DNA of 44,044 bases from positions 1 through 44,044 of the forward strand of contig QZIK01000058.1 of NCBI GenBank assembly GCA_003599015.1. Direction: 5' to 3'. Source of the DNA: Desulfobacteraceae bacterium (GTDB lineage Bacteria; Desulfobacterota; DSM-4660; Desulfatiglandales; Desulfatiglandaceae). Position 1 is the stretch's first letter, and the number at the start of each line of letters is the position of its first letter. Position numbers and translations under genes: made by a program. Shown here one piece after another: positions 1 through 9,565 of the stretch. The notes under the pieces are model-generated. The model was not told where the DNA came from. It ran no database searches and worked only from the letters and a program-made list of their open reading frames with translations.

Positions 1-57
1 TATAAATTAATATAATTTAAATATATTAACTATATTCTAAAACTTGGAGGAATTTAA

Positions 58-2334
58 ATGGGACGTTTATTTAAACTTATTATATGTCTCTTTCTGATCT
101 CCAGTGCAACAGCATGCTCTTCAAATGAGGAGAAAAAATTAGCCCATTTTGAGAAGGGGAAGACTTATTTCGAAAAACAGGAATTCCAGAGCGCGAGGCT
201 AGAATACAAGAATGCCATAAAGCTTGATCCTAAATTTTCTGATGCCTACTGGCAGCTGGCTGAAACCAGCATGAAACTTAACGACCCCAAAGAAGCATTC
301 GGGGCTTACAGCATGGTGGTAATGCTTAACCCTGACAACCTTGAGGCACAAATCAAAGTGGCCACATTCCTTCTCCTTGGGCGCAAGATAGAGCAGGCAA
401 GGGAAAAGGTGGAACTCGTACTTGGGAAGGATCCGAATAACTCAAAGGCACTACTTCTCAAGGCAGCCATCCTGAGCCAGGAAAGCAACCTTGATGAAGC
501 GCAGGCTATATTTGAGCAACTCCTTACGGCAAATCCAAACGAGGCCAACGCAGCCCTTGGCCTTTCAAGGGTACACATGGCAAGGGGAGCTTTCGACGAT
601 GCGCAGAAGGTGCTGAAGTCCGCCATTGAAAAGGACCCAAAGGATCTTCAACTGCAGATGGCTCTATTTGGTATGTATTATCAAAAAAAAGATTTTGAGT
701 CTGCTGAAAAAGTTCTCCTCGGGCTTCTCTCATACAATCCGGAAAATGTGGATCTGTTTCTGGTCCTGGGAAACTTCTACGCAGGGCGCAAACAGAATGA
801 GCAGGCCGAGGACGCATTCAAAAAGGCAATTGCAGCAAGCAAAAAAGGTATAAGACCACACATGGCAGCTGCGGCCTTTTACTCATCCATGGGCAGGAAA
901 AGCGAGGCTGAAGCAACATACAAAGAGGCATTGGCCATTGAACCTGAAAACATTGGAATTATGGAAGTAATGGCTCGTTTTTACCTGGAGAATCAAAAAA
1001 CCGAGCAGGCTGAAGCACATATCAAAAAAATACTTCAAAAGGAACCCAAATCCGTTTCAGCCAGAATGCTGCTTGGAGAAATAGCGGTTTCCAGGCGCGA
1101 CTTTGACGGAGCCCTAGAGATATTCAACGGAATTCTAAAAGATGATCCCGCTTCGTCCCCTGCAAACTATTTCATGGGTGTTATTCAATTCACCAAGGGT
1201 GATCTTTCCGGCGCAAAAGGTTCCGTCGAAATTGCACTGAAGTCCAACCCGGGCTTTTTAAAGGCCAGAATCCTTTTGGCGGATATTTACCTGGGAACAG
1301 GAAACTACGAGTCGGCACAAAAAGAGATTCAGTCAGTACTTATGAATCTTCCGCAGGATTATCAGGCCAATATGATCGCAGGGCTTGCTTACCTTCATCA
1401 GGGGAATCTCGAAAAGGCAAGGGTAGCCTTTGAAGCCACAACCAGGATAAACCCCAACAGTCCATCCGGCTATTATCGTCTTGGGATAATACAGCGACAT
1501 CAAAAAGACTATGAAAACGCAATGTCCAATTTCGAGAAAGCCATTGCCATAAACCCTAATCTTTTGGATGTGTTCTCGGAGATAATAGCAACCCATGTGG
1601 CAAAAAATGAGCATGACAAGGCACTATCGAGATGTGACGACAAGCTTAAGGAATTGGGAAAAAATAACCCGGCCCTAGCCATCCTTTATAATCTCAAAGG
1701 GGAGGTCTATGTGGCCAAGAACGATCTTGCCAATGCTGAAAAGATTTTTCAAACCGCCCTTGAAAAAAATCCTGAGTATCTTCTACCCTACTATTCACTG
1801 GCTGGCATATATTTAAGGGAGAGCAAGATAGACAAGGCTATTGACCAGTATCAGGCCGCCCTTGGGAAAAAGCCTGATGATCATGTTATACATATGTTGC
1901 TGGGTACTGTATATGAGATGAAAAAAAAGTACGCTGAATCTGAAAAGCATTACCGGGAGGCCATCAGGATAAGGCCTGATTTTGCTCCGGCAGCCAATAA
2001 CCTTGCTTACCTTCTGGCATCTCAGGACAAGGAACTAGATTTTGCCTTGACACTGGCCAAGATAGCAAAAGAAAAACTCCCTGAAGACCCTGCTGTTATG
2101 GATACCCTCGGGTGGGTCTACCTTAAAAAAGGCATATACGACAGGGCGATTATGGAGCTTTCAGCAAGCGTAGCCAAACTTCCCAAAAATGCTGTGGTGC
2201 GATATCATTTGGGGTTGGCCTATAATGGAAACGGAGATTCTACACTGGCAAAGGAAGAACTTGAAAAGGCACTTCAACTTGAACCTGGATTTGAAGGGGC
2301 CTCCGACGCAAAACGAATCCTTTCTGAGTTGTAA
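58..2334 (+). CDS. TPR-repeat lipoprotein (PEP-CTERM-system TPR/PrsT-like)
   Basis: ORF with N-terminal hydrophobic segment and lipobox-like ATAC-S; tandem TPR units across about 750 aa; SD 'ggagg' upstream. Confidence 0.85.
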   Translation: MGRLFKLIICLFLISSATACSSNEEKKLAHFEKGKTYFEKQEFQSARLEYKNAIKLDPKFSDAYWQLAETSMKLNDPKEAFGAYSMVVMLNPDNLEAQIKVATFLLLGRKIEQAREKVELVLGKDPNNSKALLLKAAILSQESNLDEAQAIFEQLLTANPNEANAALGLSRVHMARGAFDDAQKVLKSAIEKDPKDLQLQMALFGMYYQKKDFESAEKVLLGLLSYNPENVDLFLVLGNFYAGRKQNEQAEDAFKKAIAASKKGIRPHMAAAAFYSSMGRKSEAEATYKEALAIEPENIGIMEVMARFYLENQKTEQAEAHIKKILQKEPKSVSARMLLGEIAVSRRDFDGALEIFNGILKDDPASSPANYFMGVIQFTKGDLSGAKGSVEIALKSNPGFLKARILLADIYLGTGNYESAQKEIQSVLMNLPQDYQANMIAGLAYLHQGNLEKARVAFEATTRINPNSPSGYYRLGIIQRHQKDYENAMSNFEKAIAINPNLLDVFSEIIATHVAKNEHDKALSRCDDKLKELGKNNPALAILYNLKGEVYVAKNDLANAEKIFQTALEKNPEYLLPYYSLAGIYLRESKIDKAIDQYQAALGKKPDDHVIHMLLGTVYEMKKKYAESEKHYREAIRIRPDFAPAANNLAYLLASQDKELDFALTLAKIAKEKLPEDPAVMDTLGWVYLKKGIYDRAIMELSASVAKLPKNAVVRYHLGLAYNGNGDSTLAKEELEKALQLEPGFEGASDAKRILSEL

Positions 2335-2369
2335 GGAAGCGAAAGGAAAATAAAAGATGTTGGAAGATC

Positions 2370-3512
2370 ATGGCTCAGCTTAAGGATTATCAGAAAATTA
2401 TATTGTCAGAAATTAGTAAGATGGCAAAAGACAAGATTTTGCCCATGGCCGGAACTATGGACAAGGAAGGCAAATTCAACCTGGATTCTGCTAAGCTTTT
2501 AGGTGAAATGGGCCTTTTGCAGATCTTTCTTCCGCCTGAATACGGAGGTCTTGAGGAGGACCAATGCTTGATGTTCTGCCTTTGCATTGAAGAGGTGGCA
2601 AAGGCTTGCGCTTCCTCTGCCTTAACCATAATCATACAGGCAGTGGGCTCGTTCCCCATAATAGAGGCAGGCTCTTCAGAGCAGAAAGACACATATTTCC
2701 CCCGTCTTGCTTCCGGTAAAGAGCTGGTGGCATACCTTGTAACAGAACCCCATGCCGGTTCAGATGTAGCCGCAATAAAAACAAAGTCTGTCAGAAAGGG
2801 AGACAACTACCTCCTGAGCGGAAGGAAATGCTTTGCCACGAATGGAGGAGTGGCGAGTATTTCAACGGTCCTTTGCCTTACAGGAGAAAAAGAGCTGAGC
2901 TTTTTTGTACTTGATATGAACGCCAACGGAGTGTTTCTTGGCAAAGAAGAGGATAAACTCGGATTTCGAGCAAGCAATACCCAGGAGGTGATCCTGGAGG
3001 ATGTTCTCATTTCAGAGAAAAACCTTTTGGGGAAAAAGGGAGAAGGGTTCGTGATAGCAATGAAGGATTTTGATATGTCAAGACCCGGAGTAGCGGCCCT
3101 TTCCCTTGGTATTGCAGAGTCATCCGTGGAAGCAGCCATTGAATATGCATGTCAGAGGCATACTTTTGGAAAGCCCCTCATCAGGCACCAGGCCATTGAA
3201 TTCATGATAGCCGACGCCCTTACCCATATTGAAGCAGGACGAGGCTTGATGATTGAGGCTGCAAGAACCTGGGACAAGAAACTTAAGAACACCAAGCTGG
3301 CCTCGATGGCTAAATACTTCTGCAGCGATGCTGCAATGCGTATCACCACGGATGCTGTTCAGATCCTTGGAGGTTATGGATATTGCAAGGACTTTCATGT
3401 TGAAAGAATGTTCCGGGACGCCAAGCTAACACAGATTTTTGAGGGGGCCAACCAGATCCAGCGCATGGTCGTGGGAAGGGAGGCGCTCAAAGAAAGAGGA
3501 TTTTTGCTTTAA
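2370..3512 (+). CDS. acyl-CoA dehydrogenase
   Basis: ACAD family motifs: 'YLVTEPHAGSDVAAIKT', 'RHTFGKPL', 'QILGGYGYCKDFHVERMFRDAKLTQIFEGANQIQR'. Confidence 0.93.
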   Translation: MAQLKDYQKIILSEISKMAKDKILPMAGTMDKEGKFNLDSAKLLGEMGLLQIFLPPEYGGLEEDQCLMFCLCIEEVAKACASSALTIIIQAVGSFPIIEAGSSEQKDTYFPRLASGKELVAYLVTEPHAGSDVAAIKTKSVRKGDNYLLSGRKCFATNGGVASISTVLCLTGEKELSFFVLDMNANGVFLGKEEDKLGFRASNTQEVILEDVLISEKNLLGKKGEGFVIAMKDFDMSRPGVAALSLGIAESSVEAAIEYACQRHTFGKPLIRHQAIEFMIADALTHIEAGRGLMIEAARTWDKKLKNTKLASMAKYFCSDAAMRITTDAVQILGGYGYCKDFHVERMFRDAKLTQIFEGANQIQRMVVGREALKERGFLL

Positions 3513-3602
3513 AAAAACTGCACATAAACACATATGATTTGGCTGTCAACAAGCTTTCATAAAACTGTAAAATAAGAAAAAAAGACTTTTTGATATTATA
3601 AA

Positions 3603-4628
3603 ATGCATGGAATGTTTTTAAAACTTGCATTTACTTTTTGGATCGCTACCGTTTATATCTGCTGCAGCCCTTTAAGCTGGGATATTGCTGAAGCCGAGGA
3701 AATTCTCCTTGGCCCCGCTCCCATCATCAATCAGTCACCCACTCTCATCCCTTTTCTTCAGGCGTCTCCAGACAAGGCGGAGATTATACCCTGGGGACGA
3801 TATGCAATGAGACTCTCCATTGCCATTACTAACACACTTCTTAGTGAAAATTCGCAGGATTATTCAGGCGTTATTGATATGGAAACCTTTAGAACATCCC
3901 TTGACCTTAAAGTTGGAGTGCTCTCAGGTCTCGAGATTGGCTTTTCCATGCCTTTGTCTTACAGCTATTCGGGTATAATGGATGAAGCTATTCTTGACGT
4001 GGAAAAATCCTTTGGAAATCCTAGAATTGTAAGGGAAGATCAAACGCCTGGCAGATATGAATACCATCTTGAGAAAAACGGCAAGACCTTCCTTGGAGGC
4101 AAAAAGACAAGCTCTGGACTCGGGGATCTTGTCATCACTGCAAAGGGGAAACTTTTTGATGAAGGACGACTGGTCCCATGCGTCAGCACAAGGTTCAGCT
4201 TTAAAATTCCTTCAGGGAACACGGAAAGAGCTCTAAGCAGCGGCAAAGCCGATGCTGGACTCGGACTGCTCTTACAGAAGCGGATAAACAAACTTACTGC
4301 TTATTTAAATGGAGATATTATATTTCCCGGCGAGCCCTTTAATGAGTTTAATATTTCGGTCCACAACTTTTATATATTTATGCTCGGCATAGAATATAGT
4401 ATAAATTCGAGGCTTTCCCTCATATGCCAGGGAAGGTACACCTCGCGACCCTTCAGGAACGCAGCCCTTGCCATGCTTGACAGGAGAATACATGACCTGA
4501 CATTGGGATTCAACTATGTAAGAGATAGTGGCCTGTTTATTCAAGGCGGAGGAGTTGAAGACTTCCGTGACTCAACCGAAGCAGGCGCAGATATAACATT
4601 CTTCCTTAATATTGGAAAATTTTTCTAG
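3603..4628 (+). CDS. DUF3187-like predicted outer-membrane/exported protein
   Basis: Hydrophobic N-terminus, alternating beta-rich sequence, 'GLGDLVITAKGKLF...FSFKIPSGN' pattern typical of DUF3187 proteins. Confidence 0.6.
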   Translation: MHGMFLKLAFTFWIATVYICCSPLSWDIAEAEEILLGPAPIINQSPTLIPFLQASPDKAEIIPWGRYAMRLSIAITNTLLSENSQDYSGVIDMETFRTSLDLKVGVLSGLEIGFSMPLSYSYSGIMDEAILDVEKSFGNPRIVREDQTPGRYEYHLEKNGKTFLGGKKTSSGLGDLVITAKGKLFDEGRLVPCVSTRFSFKIPSGNTERALSSGKADAGLGLLLQKRINKLTAYLNGDIIFPGEPFNEFNISVHNFYIFMLGIEYSINSRLSLICQGRYTSRPFRNAALAMLDRRIHDLTLGFNYVRDSGLFIQGGGVEDFRDSTEAGADITFFLNIGKFF

Positions 4629-4651
4629 ACTCTTAACCAAAACTGCCCCGC

Positions 4652-4683
4652 GAATAAAAAAGGTTGTTTTCCCCTCTTTATTC
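4652..4683. terminator. possible bidirectional terminator between convergent genes
   Basis: gaataaa...tttattc arms with a partly paired G/C interior, between the DUF3187-like and AOR genes. Confidence 0.35.
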
Positions 4684-4697
4684 ATCGGTACACGGCT

Positions 4698-6554
4698 CTA
4701 TGGCAGTCCCAAAAACTTTTTTCTATCAGGCGTGGGTATACCCGTTTTCCTGTCCCAGCCCTCCTCATCGTAGTAGTCTTCTATCATCAATTCTGCATCG
4801 CTATGACTTATGGGCTTATCTGTTAAATAATCCTTGAAACCGGGGGTATCGAACCAACCTCCTGGCGGTGAATCATCATTTCTGGTAAAGCCCTCACGAA
4901 CATTTGCCATTCTGAGAAGTGTCCAGGCACGGTCAGCCCTCCTCCTGAGAGATTCCAGGTCCGTGTCTATGCCCGTTACTGCTTCATAGAGCCTTGAGCA
5001 GAGCAAGGCATCATAAAACCGGTTCACCTGCGCCCTGGCGCAAATACCAAGAGATCCCAGCATGGAAAACCAGGCATGGGAATAGCGGAGAAGTCTTCCC
5101 ATTCTAATCCCTTGGTTTCCCCCTACTTGTGCTTTGAAAGAAGGAAGTATCCTCTTTATTGCCTCCTCAGGCACTCCCATCCGCACAAGATGCCGAGGGA
5201 ATACGCTCAGTGGCCGCCTGGCAAAATACGTAGGGGACCCGCTTGCACCGACATGAGGTCCCCTTGGATCCAGGGTCTGCCCGAGTTCCATGGTGCCGAA
5301 AAGATCCCAGGGCACTGCAGCACCCGGACCGGCGTACGGGTGCATGCCCTTTACCAAAGGAGGCGCACAATCCCTTGCCGCATTACCGAATTCCTCAAAA
5401 ATTCCCTTGAAACCTCCTGCAAGTATTCCACCGATTCCCTCTCGTTTAACAATCTTCTCTGCCCATGTCTCCATGGATGTCAGGGAATCAAGAACAATAT
5501 CCGGCGAGCACTCGCCTTTTCCTAGCAAGCCCTTATGTGCCAATGTCCTGGCCATTCCCATGATCCCGAAAAACTCAAACATGTCCAACCCGCAGCGGTC
5601 AAGGGTAGAAGCACATCTAACAGCCTCCCTGTAATCCTTGAACCCATACCTGAGGGGTGTTAAAAGATTCATTATGGAACTTGTGTGAGCAGTAAGCCCT
5701 GCAAACTCCCCATCGGGGATCTCAGCAATCTCTTTGCACCCTACCGGACACGAAACGCAGGATATCCGCCGTTTCTTTATTCTGTAATAGGTTTCCACCG
5801 GTATCATTGGGAATGATTTTAAAATACCAAGATCCTGCCATTCCTTCAGATATGGGTAGTCTCTTATGCCTGCAAGAAGTCCCCCTATTATGTGCCGGTA
5901 TTGTTTCCTGTGAGTCACCTCTAATCCGCCATTACCCCTTACCAAGATGGCCTTGAGGTTCTTAGATCCCATTACTGCTCCAAACCCGCCCCTTCCGAGA
6001 GTGGCAAGCCGGTTAATGAAGGCCATGGAGAATGGGATCATTGCCTCCCCTGCCCTTCCAATAGAGAGCACGCCCGAGGGCCAGGGAATCATTTGCCAAA
6101 GGGATTCACAGGTTTCAACTACGTCTTTTCCCCAAATATGGGCGGCATCTCTTATCTCTATTCGATCATCCTCTATAACAATGTAAACAGGCGCGTCGGA
6201 TCTGCCCTCAATTATGATATGGTCATATCCTGACGCCTTGAGCTGTGCTCCAAATGTAACACCGCCGGCACCGCACCAACCTATTGTACCGCTTGCCGGC
6301 AGTTTGGTTACAGCGTAAATCCTTGATGCAGAAGGTACGTTTGTCCCCACAAACGGGCCTGCCCCCAGGACGATTGGGTTATCAGGTGAAAGAGCCCCCG
6401 TTCCGGGCTTTATAATATCGTATGCCAGTTTGATGCAAAGGCCCAGACCTCCCGCAAATTTCTCAGCCATCGCAACATCAAGAGACCTTGCGGCAACTTC
6501 TTTTTTTGCCAGGTCAACGTAAAGTATTTTTCCGGCAAATCCTCCCGGTTTCAT
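4698..6554 (-). CDS. aldehyde:ferredoxin oxidoreductase (tungsten AOR family)
   Basis: N-terminal 'GFAGKILYVDLAKKEV', 'GRGGFGAVMGSKNLKAI', CxxCxxxC 'CVSCPVGC', C-terminal Cys 'LGICARAQ'; ATGA overlap with the upstream ferredoxin. Confidence 0.93.
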   Translation of the reverse strand: MKPGGFAGKILYVDLAKKEVAARSLDVAMAEKFAGGLGLCIKLAYDIIKPGTGALSPDNPIVLGAGPFVGTNVPSASRIYAVTKLPASGTIGWCGAGGVTFGAQLKASGYDHIIIEGRSDAPVYIVIEDDRIEIRDAAHIWGKDVVETCESLWQMIPWPSGVLSIGRAGEAMIPFSMAFINRLATLGRGGFGAVMGSKNLKAILVRGNGGLEVTHRKQYRHIIGGLLAGIRDYPYLKEWQDLGILKSFPMIPVETYYRIKKRRISCVSCPVGCKEIAEIPDGEFAGLTAHTSSIMNLLTPLRYGFKDYREAVRCASTLDRCGLDMFEFFGIMGMARTLAHKGLLGKGECSPDIVLDSLTSMETWAEKIVKREGIGGILAGGFKGIFEEFGNAARDCAPPLVKGMHPYAGPGAAVPWDLFGTMELGQTLDPRGPHVGASGSPTYFARRPLSVFPRHLVRMGVPEEAIKRILPSFKAQVGGNQGIRMGRLLRYSHAWFSMLGSLGICARAQVNRFYDALLCSRLYEAVTGIDTDLESLRRRADRAWTLLRMANVREGFTRNDDSPPGGWFDTPGFKDYLTDKPISHSDAELMIEDYYDEEGWDRKTGIPTPDRKKFLGLP

Positions 6555-6793
6555 CCTTTGGTCTCCTTGGCTTTCTTTTCAATGGCGTCATAGAAACAAT
6601 GATCAGCGCAGATGCCGCATTCCCGGCATTCATCGTTGAATTCTATCTGGAAACCGTCGCCCTTTGTCGTTATCTGAATTTTTGCCTTTACCGGAGCAAA
6701 GAGCTTGGTATAAACCTCGCTGCATGCAAGCTCACACCTTAGACAGCCGGTGCATCTCTTTTCATTTTTTTGGATGATATATTCGTCCATTGC
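6551..6793 (-). CDS. 4Fe-4S ferredoxin, AOR-associated
   Basis: 'CTGCLRCELAC' and 'CRECGICADHC' motifs. Start placed at MDEYIIQ (6793) because the longer ORF (to 6952) runs into the upstream gene. Confidence 0.85.
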   Translation of the reverse strand, partial: AMDEYIIQKNEKRCTGCLRCELACSEVYTKLFAPVKAKIQITTKGDGFQIEFNDECRECGICADHCFYDAIEKKAKETKG

Positions 6794-6833
6794 CATCGCC
6801 AGATTAGAGGTCGCATCCCGGCTCTGTTGTGAC

Positions 6834-8399
6834 CTACTTATTAACGTTTTCTTCCAACATTCTGTCAGAATACATTCCGTGGCCGTAAAGCCGTCCCCAT
6901 GTGCCATCAGATCTTTGATCCTTGGCCACATACATCGTATGGAGAAACACATCTCCTCCCACCCTGGCTGCTATCTGAGCCGTAACCGCCCTGGTGACCC
7001 TGTACCGTACTGCTGTCTTGGTTGTATCCGTATGCTCGAGGACCCTTTCTTCCTTCCAGTCGTCACTGATAACAGTTGTCCTGAGCAACGTTGCGTCAGG
7101 CTTGTCTTTTTTTAGAAATTCAACGGCGGCGTCCTTGATTGCGGAAAGCTCAGGCCCGGAAAATCGGTCAGGTTTCATGAATGTCCTTTTGACCCTGAGT
7201 TCCCTCAGTTCCCTGTCTTTATTTTCAAGCTCACCGAACTGCCTTTTCATCTCAGCAATCCTGGGATCATTTGGTGATCCTGATTCAGCCGACACGATAA
7301 GTCCTTTGATATCTTCAAAAATATCTTTACTTAGAAAGTTTGGCGGTCTTTTTCCGTCATCCTTGGCAGCCTCCTGTTGGAGCCATCCTGCGGAGTTGTC
7401 GAGCTTTTCTTTTGCCTTCTGAAAAAAACCTTCACTCATGGATGAATAGCTGGATTTAAAGCTCTTAAGGGCGTAGTCCAGCTCCTTTTCAGCCATCTCA
7501 AGCTTCTCTGTTTTTCCTTCAGAAAACTTGACCTTTTTGTATTCAGAAAAAAGCGACTCTGCTTCATCAAAGACCTTCTTTCTTCTGGCCAGCTCCACCA
7601 AATCTTCAGTAGCCCCGGCAACCATGTACTTAGACGGATCATGGCCGGGTTGGCCCACTCCCGCTATATATGGTTTCATTTTGGAAAGCCACTCGTTGGA
7701 AAGGGCCTCCACCTTTGCCTTTCCTTCCTTTGTATCTTCAATTGCCTTGGCGACCCCTGCATTGAATGCCTCTACCTTCGCCTTGAAGGCTGCTATCTTC
7801 TCATTACGAGAGGATATCTCTAAATTATTTTCCGGGATCTGGGTGCCATAGCCCTTTAATATTTCATCCATGGTACCTTGTGCATCCCTGATCACAGTCT
7901 CAAGCTCCTTGGATTTCCACTCATTGGAAGCAACTGAATCCTTCTTAAGTATCCCTTCACCTTTCTCAATTATCTTATCTATATTCTTGAGCCTGTGTGT
8001 AACACCCCCCGGGAGCTTTTCAGAAGAAGGGCCTTTGGCAGCCCTGTCAGCGGCCTGTTTCTGGGCAGGGGCAGGCGAAGCGCCGACTCGCTTGGCAAGA
8101 TCATTGGTAATTTTTTGAATCTTTGATTCGAGGCTTTTCAATCCGGAAAAATCCGGATAGTCCTTCCTTATCTTTTCAACCAAACCCGATGCAGCATCGA
8201 GCTGGGTCTTTGCCTCGTCCAGCTTTCCGGAAAACATGGCCTTTTCACAGTTCCTTATTGCCGTCCCTGCATCATTGACCAGAGACCTGACATCCGCTGC
8301 AAATACTATTGCATGGGATACTGCTATCACTAGAAAAAAAACTGCAACTGTGATTGGACATCCTTTCAGGATCCCATTAATGCCAAAACATTTTTTCAT
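6834..8399 (-). CDS. exported, helix-rich protein of unknown function
   Basis: Start at MKKCFG (8399) preceded by SD 'cggaggttatt'; signal peptide 'GCPITVAVFFLVIAVSHAIVFAA'; long K/E-rich helical region. Confidence 0.75.
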   Translation of the reverse strand: MKKCFGINGILKGCPITVAVFFLVIAVSHAIVFAADVRSLVNDAGTAIRNCEKAMFSGKLDEAKTQLDAASGLVEKIRKDYPDFSGLKSLESKIQKITNDLAKRVGASPAPAQKQAADRAAKGPSSEKLPGGVTHRLKNIDKIIEKGEGILKKDSVASNEWKSKELETVIRDAQGTMDEILKGYGTQIPENNLEISSRNEKIAAFKAKVEAFNAGVAKAIEDTKEGKAKVEALSNEWLSKMKPYIAGVGQPGHDPSKYMVAGATEDLVELARRKKVFDEAESLFSEYKKVKFSEGKTEKLEMAEKELDYALKSFKSSYSSMSEGFFQKAKEKLDNSAGWLQQEAAKDDGKRPPNFLSKDIFEDIKGLIVSAESGSPNDPRIAEMKRQFGELENKDRELRELRVKRTFMKPDRFSGPELSAIKDAAVEFLKKDKPDATLLRTTVISDDWKEERVLEHTDTTKTAVRYRVTRAVTAQIAARVGGDVFLHTMYVAKDQRSDGTWGRLYGHGMYSDRMLEENVNK

Positions 8400-8415
8400 A
8401 ATAACCTCCGAATGT

Positions 8416-9531
8416 TCAAAGTACACCTTTACTGTTTTCAGGCCGTTCAACCAATTTCTTCACAAAACTATATACCGGAGGACGCCTCATTCCCATCTGT
8501 TTGCGGATACGCAGTATGTCAGGCCTCTCCGGCGGGAAAGGGTAGTTGCGGATATAAGGGCCGGGCCTTGAATTTGCGTAAGGCCTGTTGCACGCCACCT
8601 CTCCGTCATAGCCCTCACAGCCGCTGGTACGGAACGGTTCCCCGGAGTCAACAATCTTGTCCAGATTTCCTGAAGCCTCCCCAAAATCAACAATTTTTCC
8701 ATCCTGATCAAATGCGAACGTTCCCATATAAGACAAGTCATTATCAATCAAATATCTTGCGAGCTGGATACGCCTGTACTGATCTATGGGAGGTGGTTGC
8801 ATATCGCACATGGGTGAATCAGGTTCGGGGAAAAAGGAAAACAAATGGGTCCACCCTCCCATATCTCTAACTCTTTGGATTGCTTCACACATCTCTTTTT
8901 CCGTCTCACCCATTCCCACCATAAAGTGGGAACCGGCCTTTCTTTTTCCGAAGACATAAAGCGATTCCTCCAGGCACTCCCAGTATCTTTCCCAGTTGTG
9001 GGGCCCCCCTATGTATTTACCGCGATACCTGTCGAAAAGTCCCCGTGTTGCAAGGTCGATGGCAACCCCTATCCTGTCAGCCCCGGCATCCCTGTAATTC
9101 TCAAGGTCCTTTAAATCGACAATTGTGGGTGAAATGAGCACTGACACAGGGATATCAAAACTTGACCGCAGCCTCGAGATCACATAAAAGGTGTCCTCCC
9201 TGGCACTCCTGTTTGTAATCATTGAGATGCAGATCCTTTTGACCTTGTCCTTGCGCTCGCCGATCCTCCCGATTATTTCATCCAGGGCAACCACCGGCCA
9301 GCTGACCCTTATGAAGCTTTTCTGCCCATACTGACCGGGACGTCTGCTTGAAAGACCGCAATAAGCACATCTGGCGGCACAGCCGTTTTTGTAGGTAAGA
9401 AGCAGGTTTATGCAGTAAAGTTTTGCGTTTCTGTAAAACAGCCCGGGTTTGATCCCCAGGGTCATTGCCGCCGCAAGACTCATCCTGAGGACATCCGGGC
9501 TTTCCTGTAAAATGATTTCATCATTTGTCAT
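8416..9531 (-). CDS. radical SAM protein, LipS1/LipS2-type lipoyl synthase subunit (which of the two not assigned)
   Basis: CxxxCxxC motif 'CAARCAYC'; BioB/LipA-like barrel; C-terminal Cys pairs 'SGCEGYDGEVACNRPY'; clustered with a lipoate ligase and a second radical SAM gene. Confidence 0.75.
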   Translation of the reverse strand: MTNDEIILQESPDVLRMSLAAAMTLGIKPGLFYRNAKLYCINLLLTYKNGCAARCAYCGLSSRRPGQYGQKSFIRVSWPVVALDEIIGRIGERKDKVKRICISMITNRSAREDTFYVISRLRSSFDIPVSVLISPTIVDLKDLENYRDAGADRIGVAIDLATRGLFDRYRGKYIGGPHNWERYWECLEESLYVFGKRKAGSHFMVGMGETEKEMCEAIQRVRDMGGWTHLFSFFPEPDSPMCDMQPPPIDQYRRIQLARYLIDNDLSYMGTFAFDQDGKIVDFGEASGNLDKIVDSGEPFRTSGCEGYDGEVACNRPYANSRPGPYIRNYPFPPERPDILRIRKQMGMRRPPVYSFVKKLVERPENSKGVL

Positions 9532-9565
9532 CTAAAAACCTTACCCCCCAATTAAGCCTACACAT

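Noticed and set aside
524-817. Long antisense and alternate-frame ORFs inside the TPR gene and elsewhere (for example 306-626, 2390-2806, 20791-21126, 40654-41520)
   Set aside because: They overlap well-supported genes on the other strand or frame, have low-complexity or odd composition and show no recognisable family.
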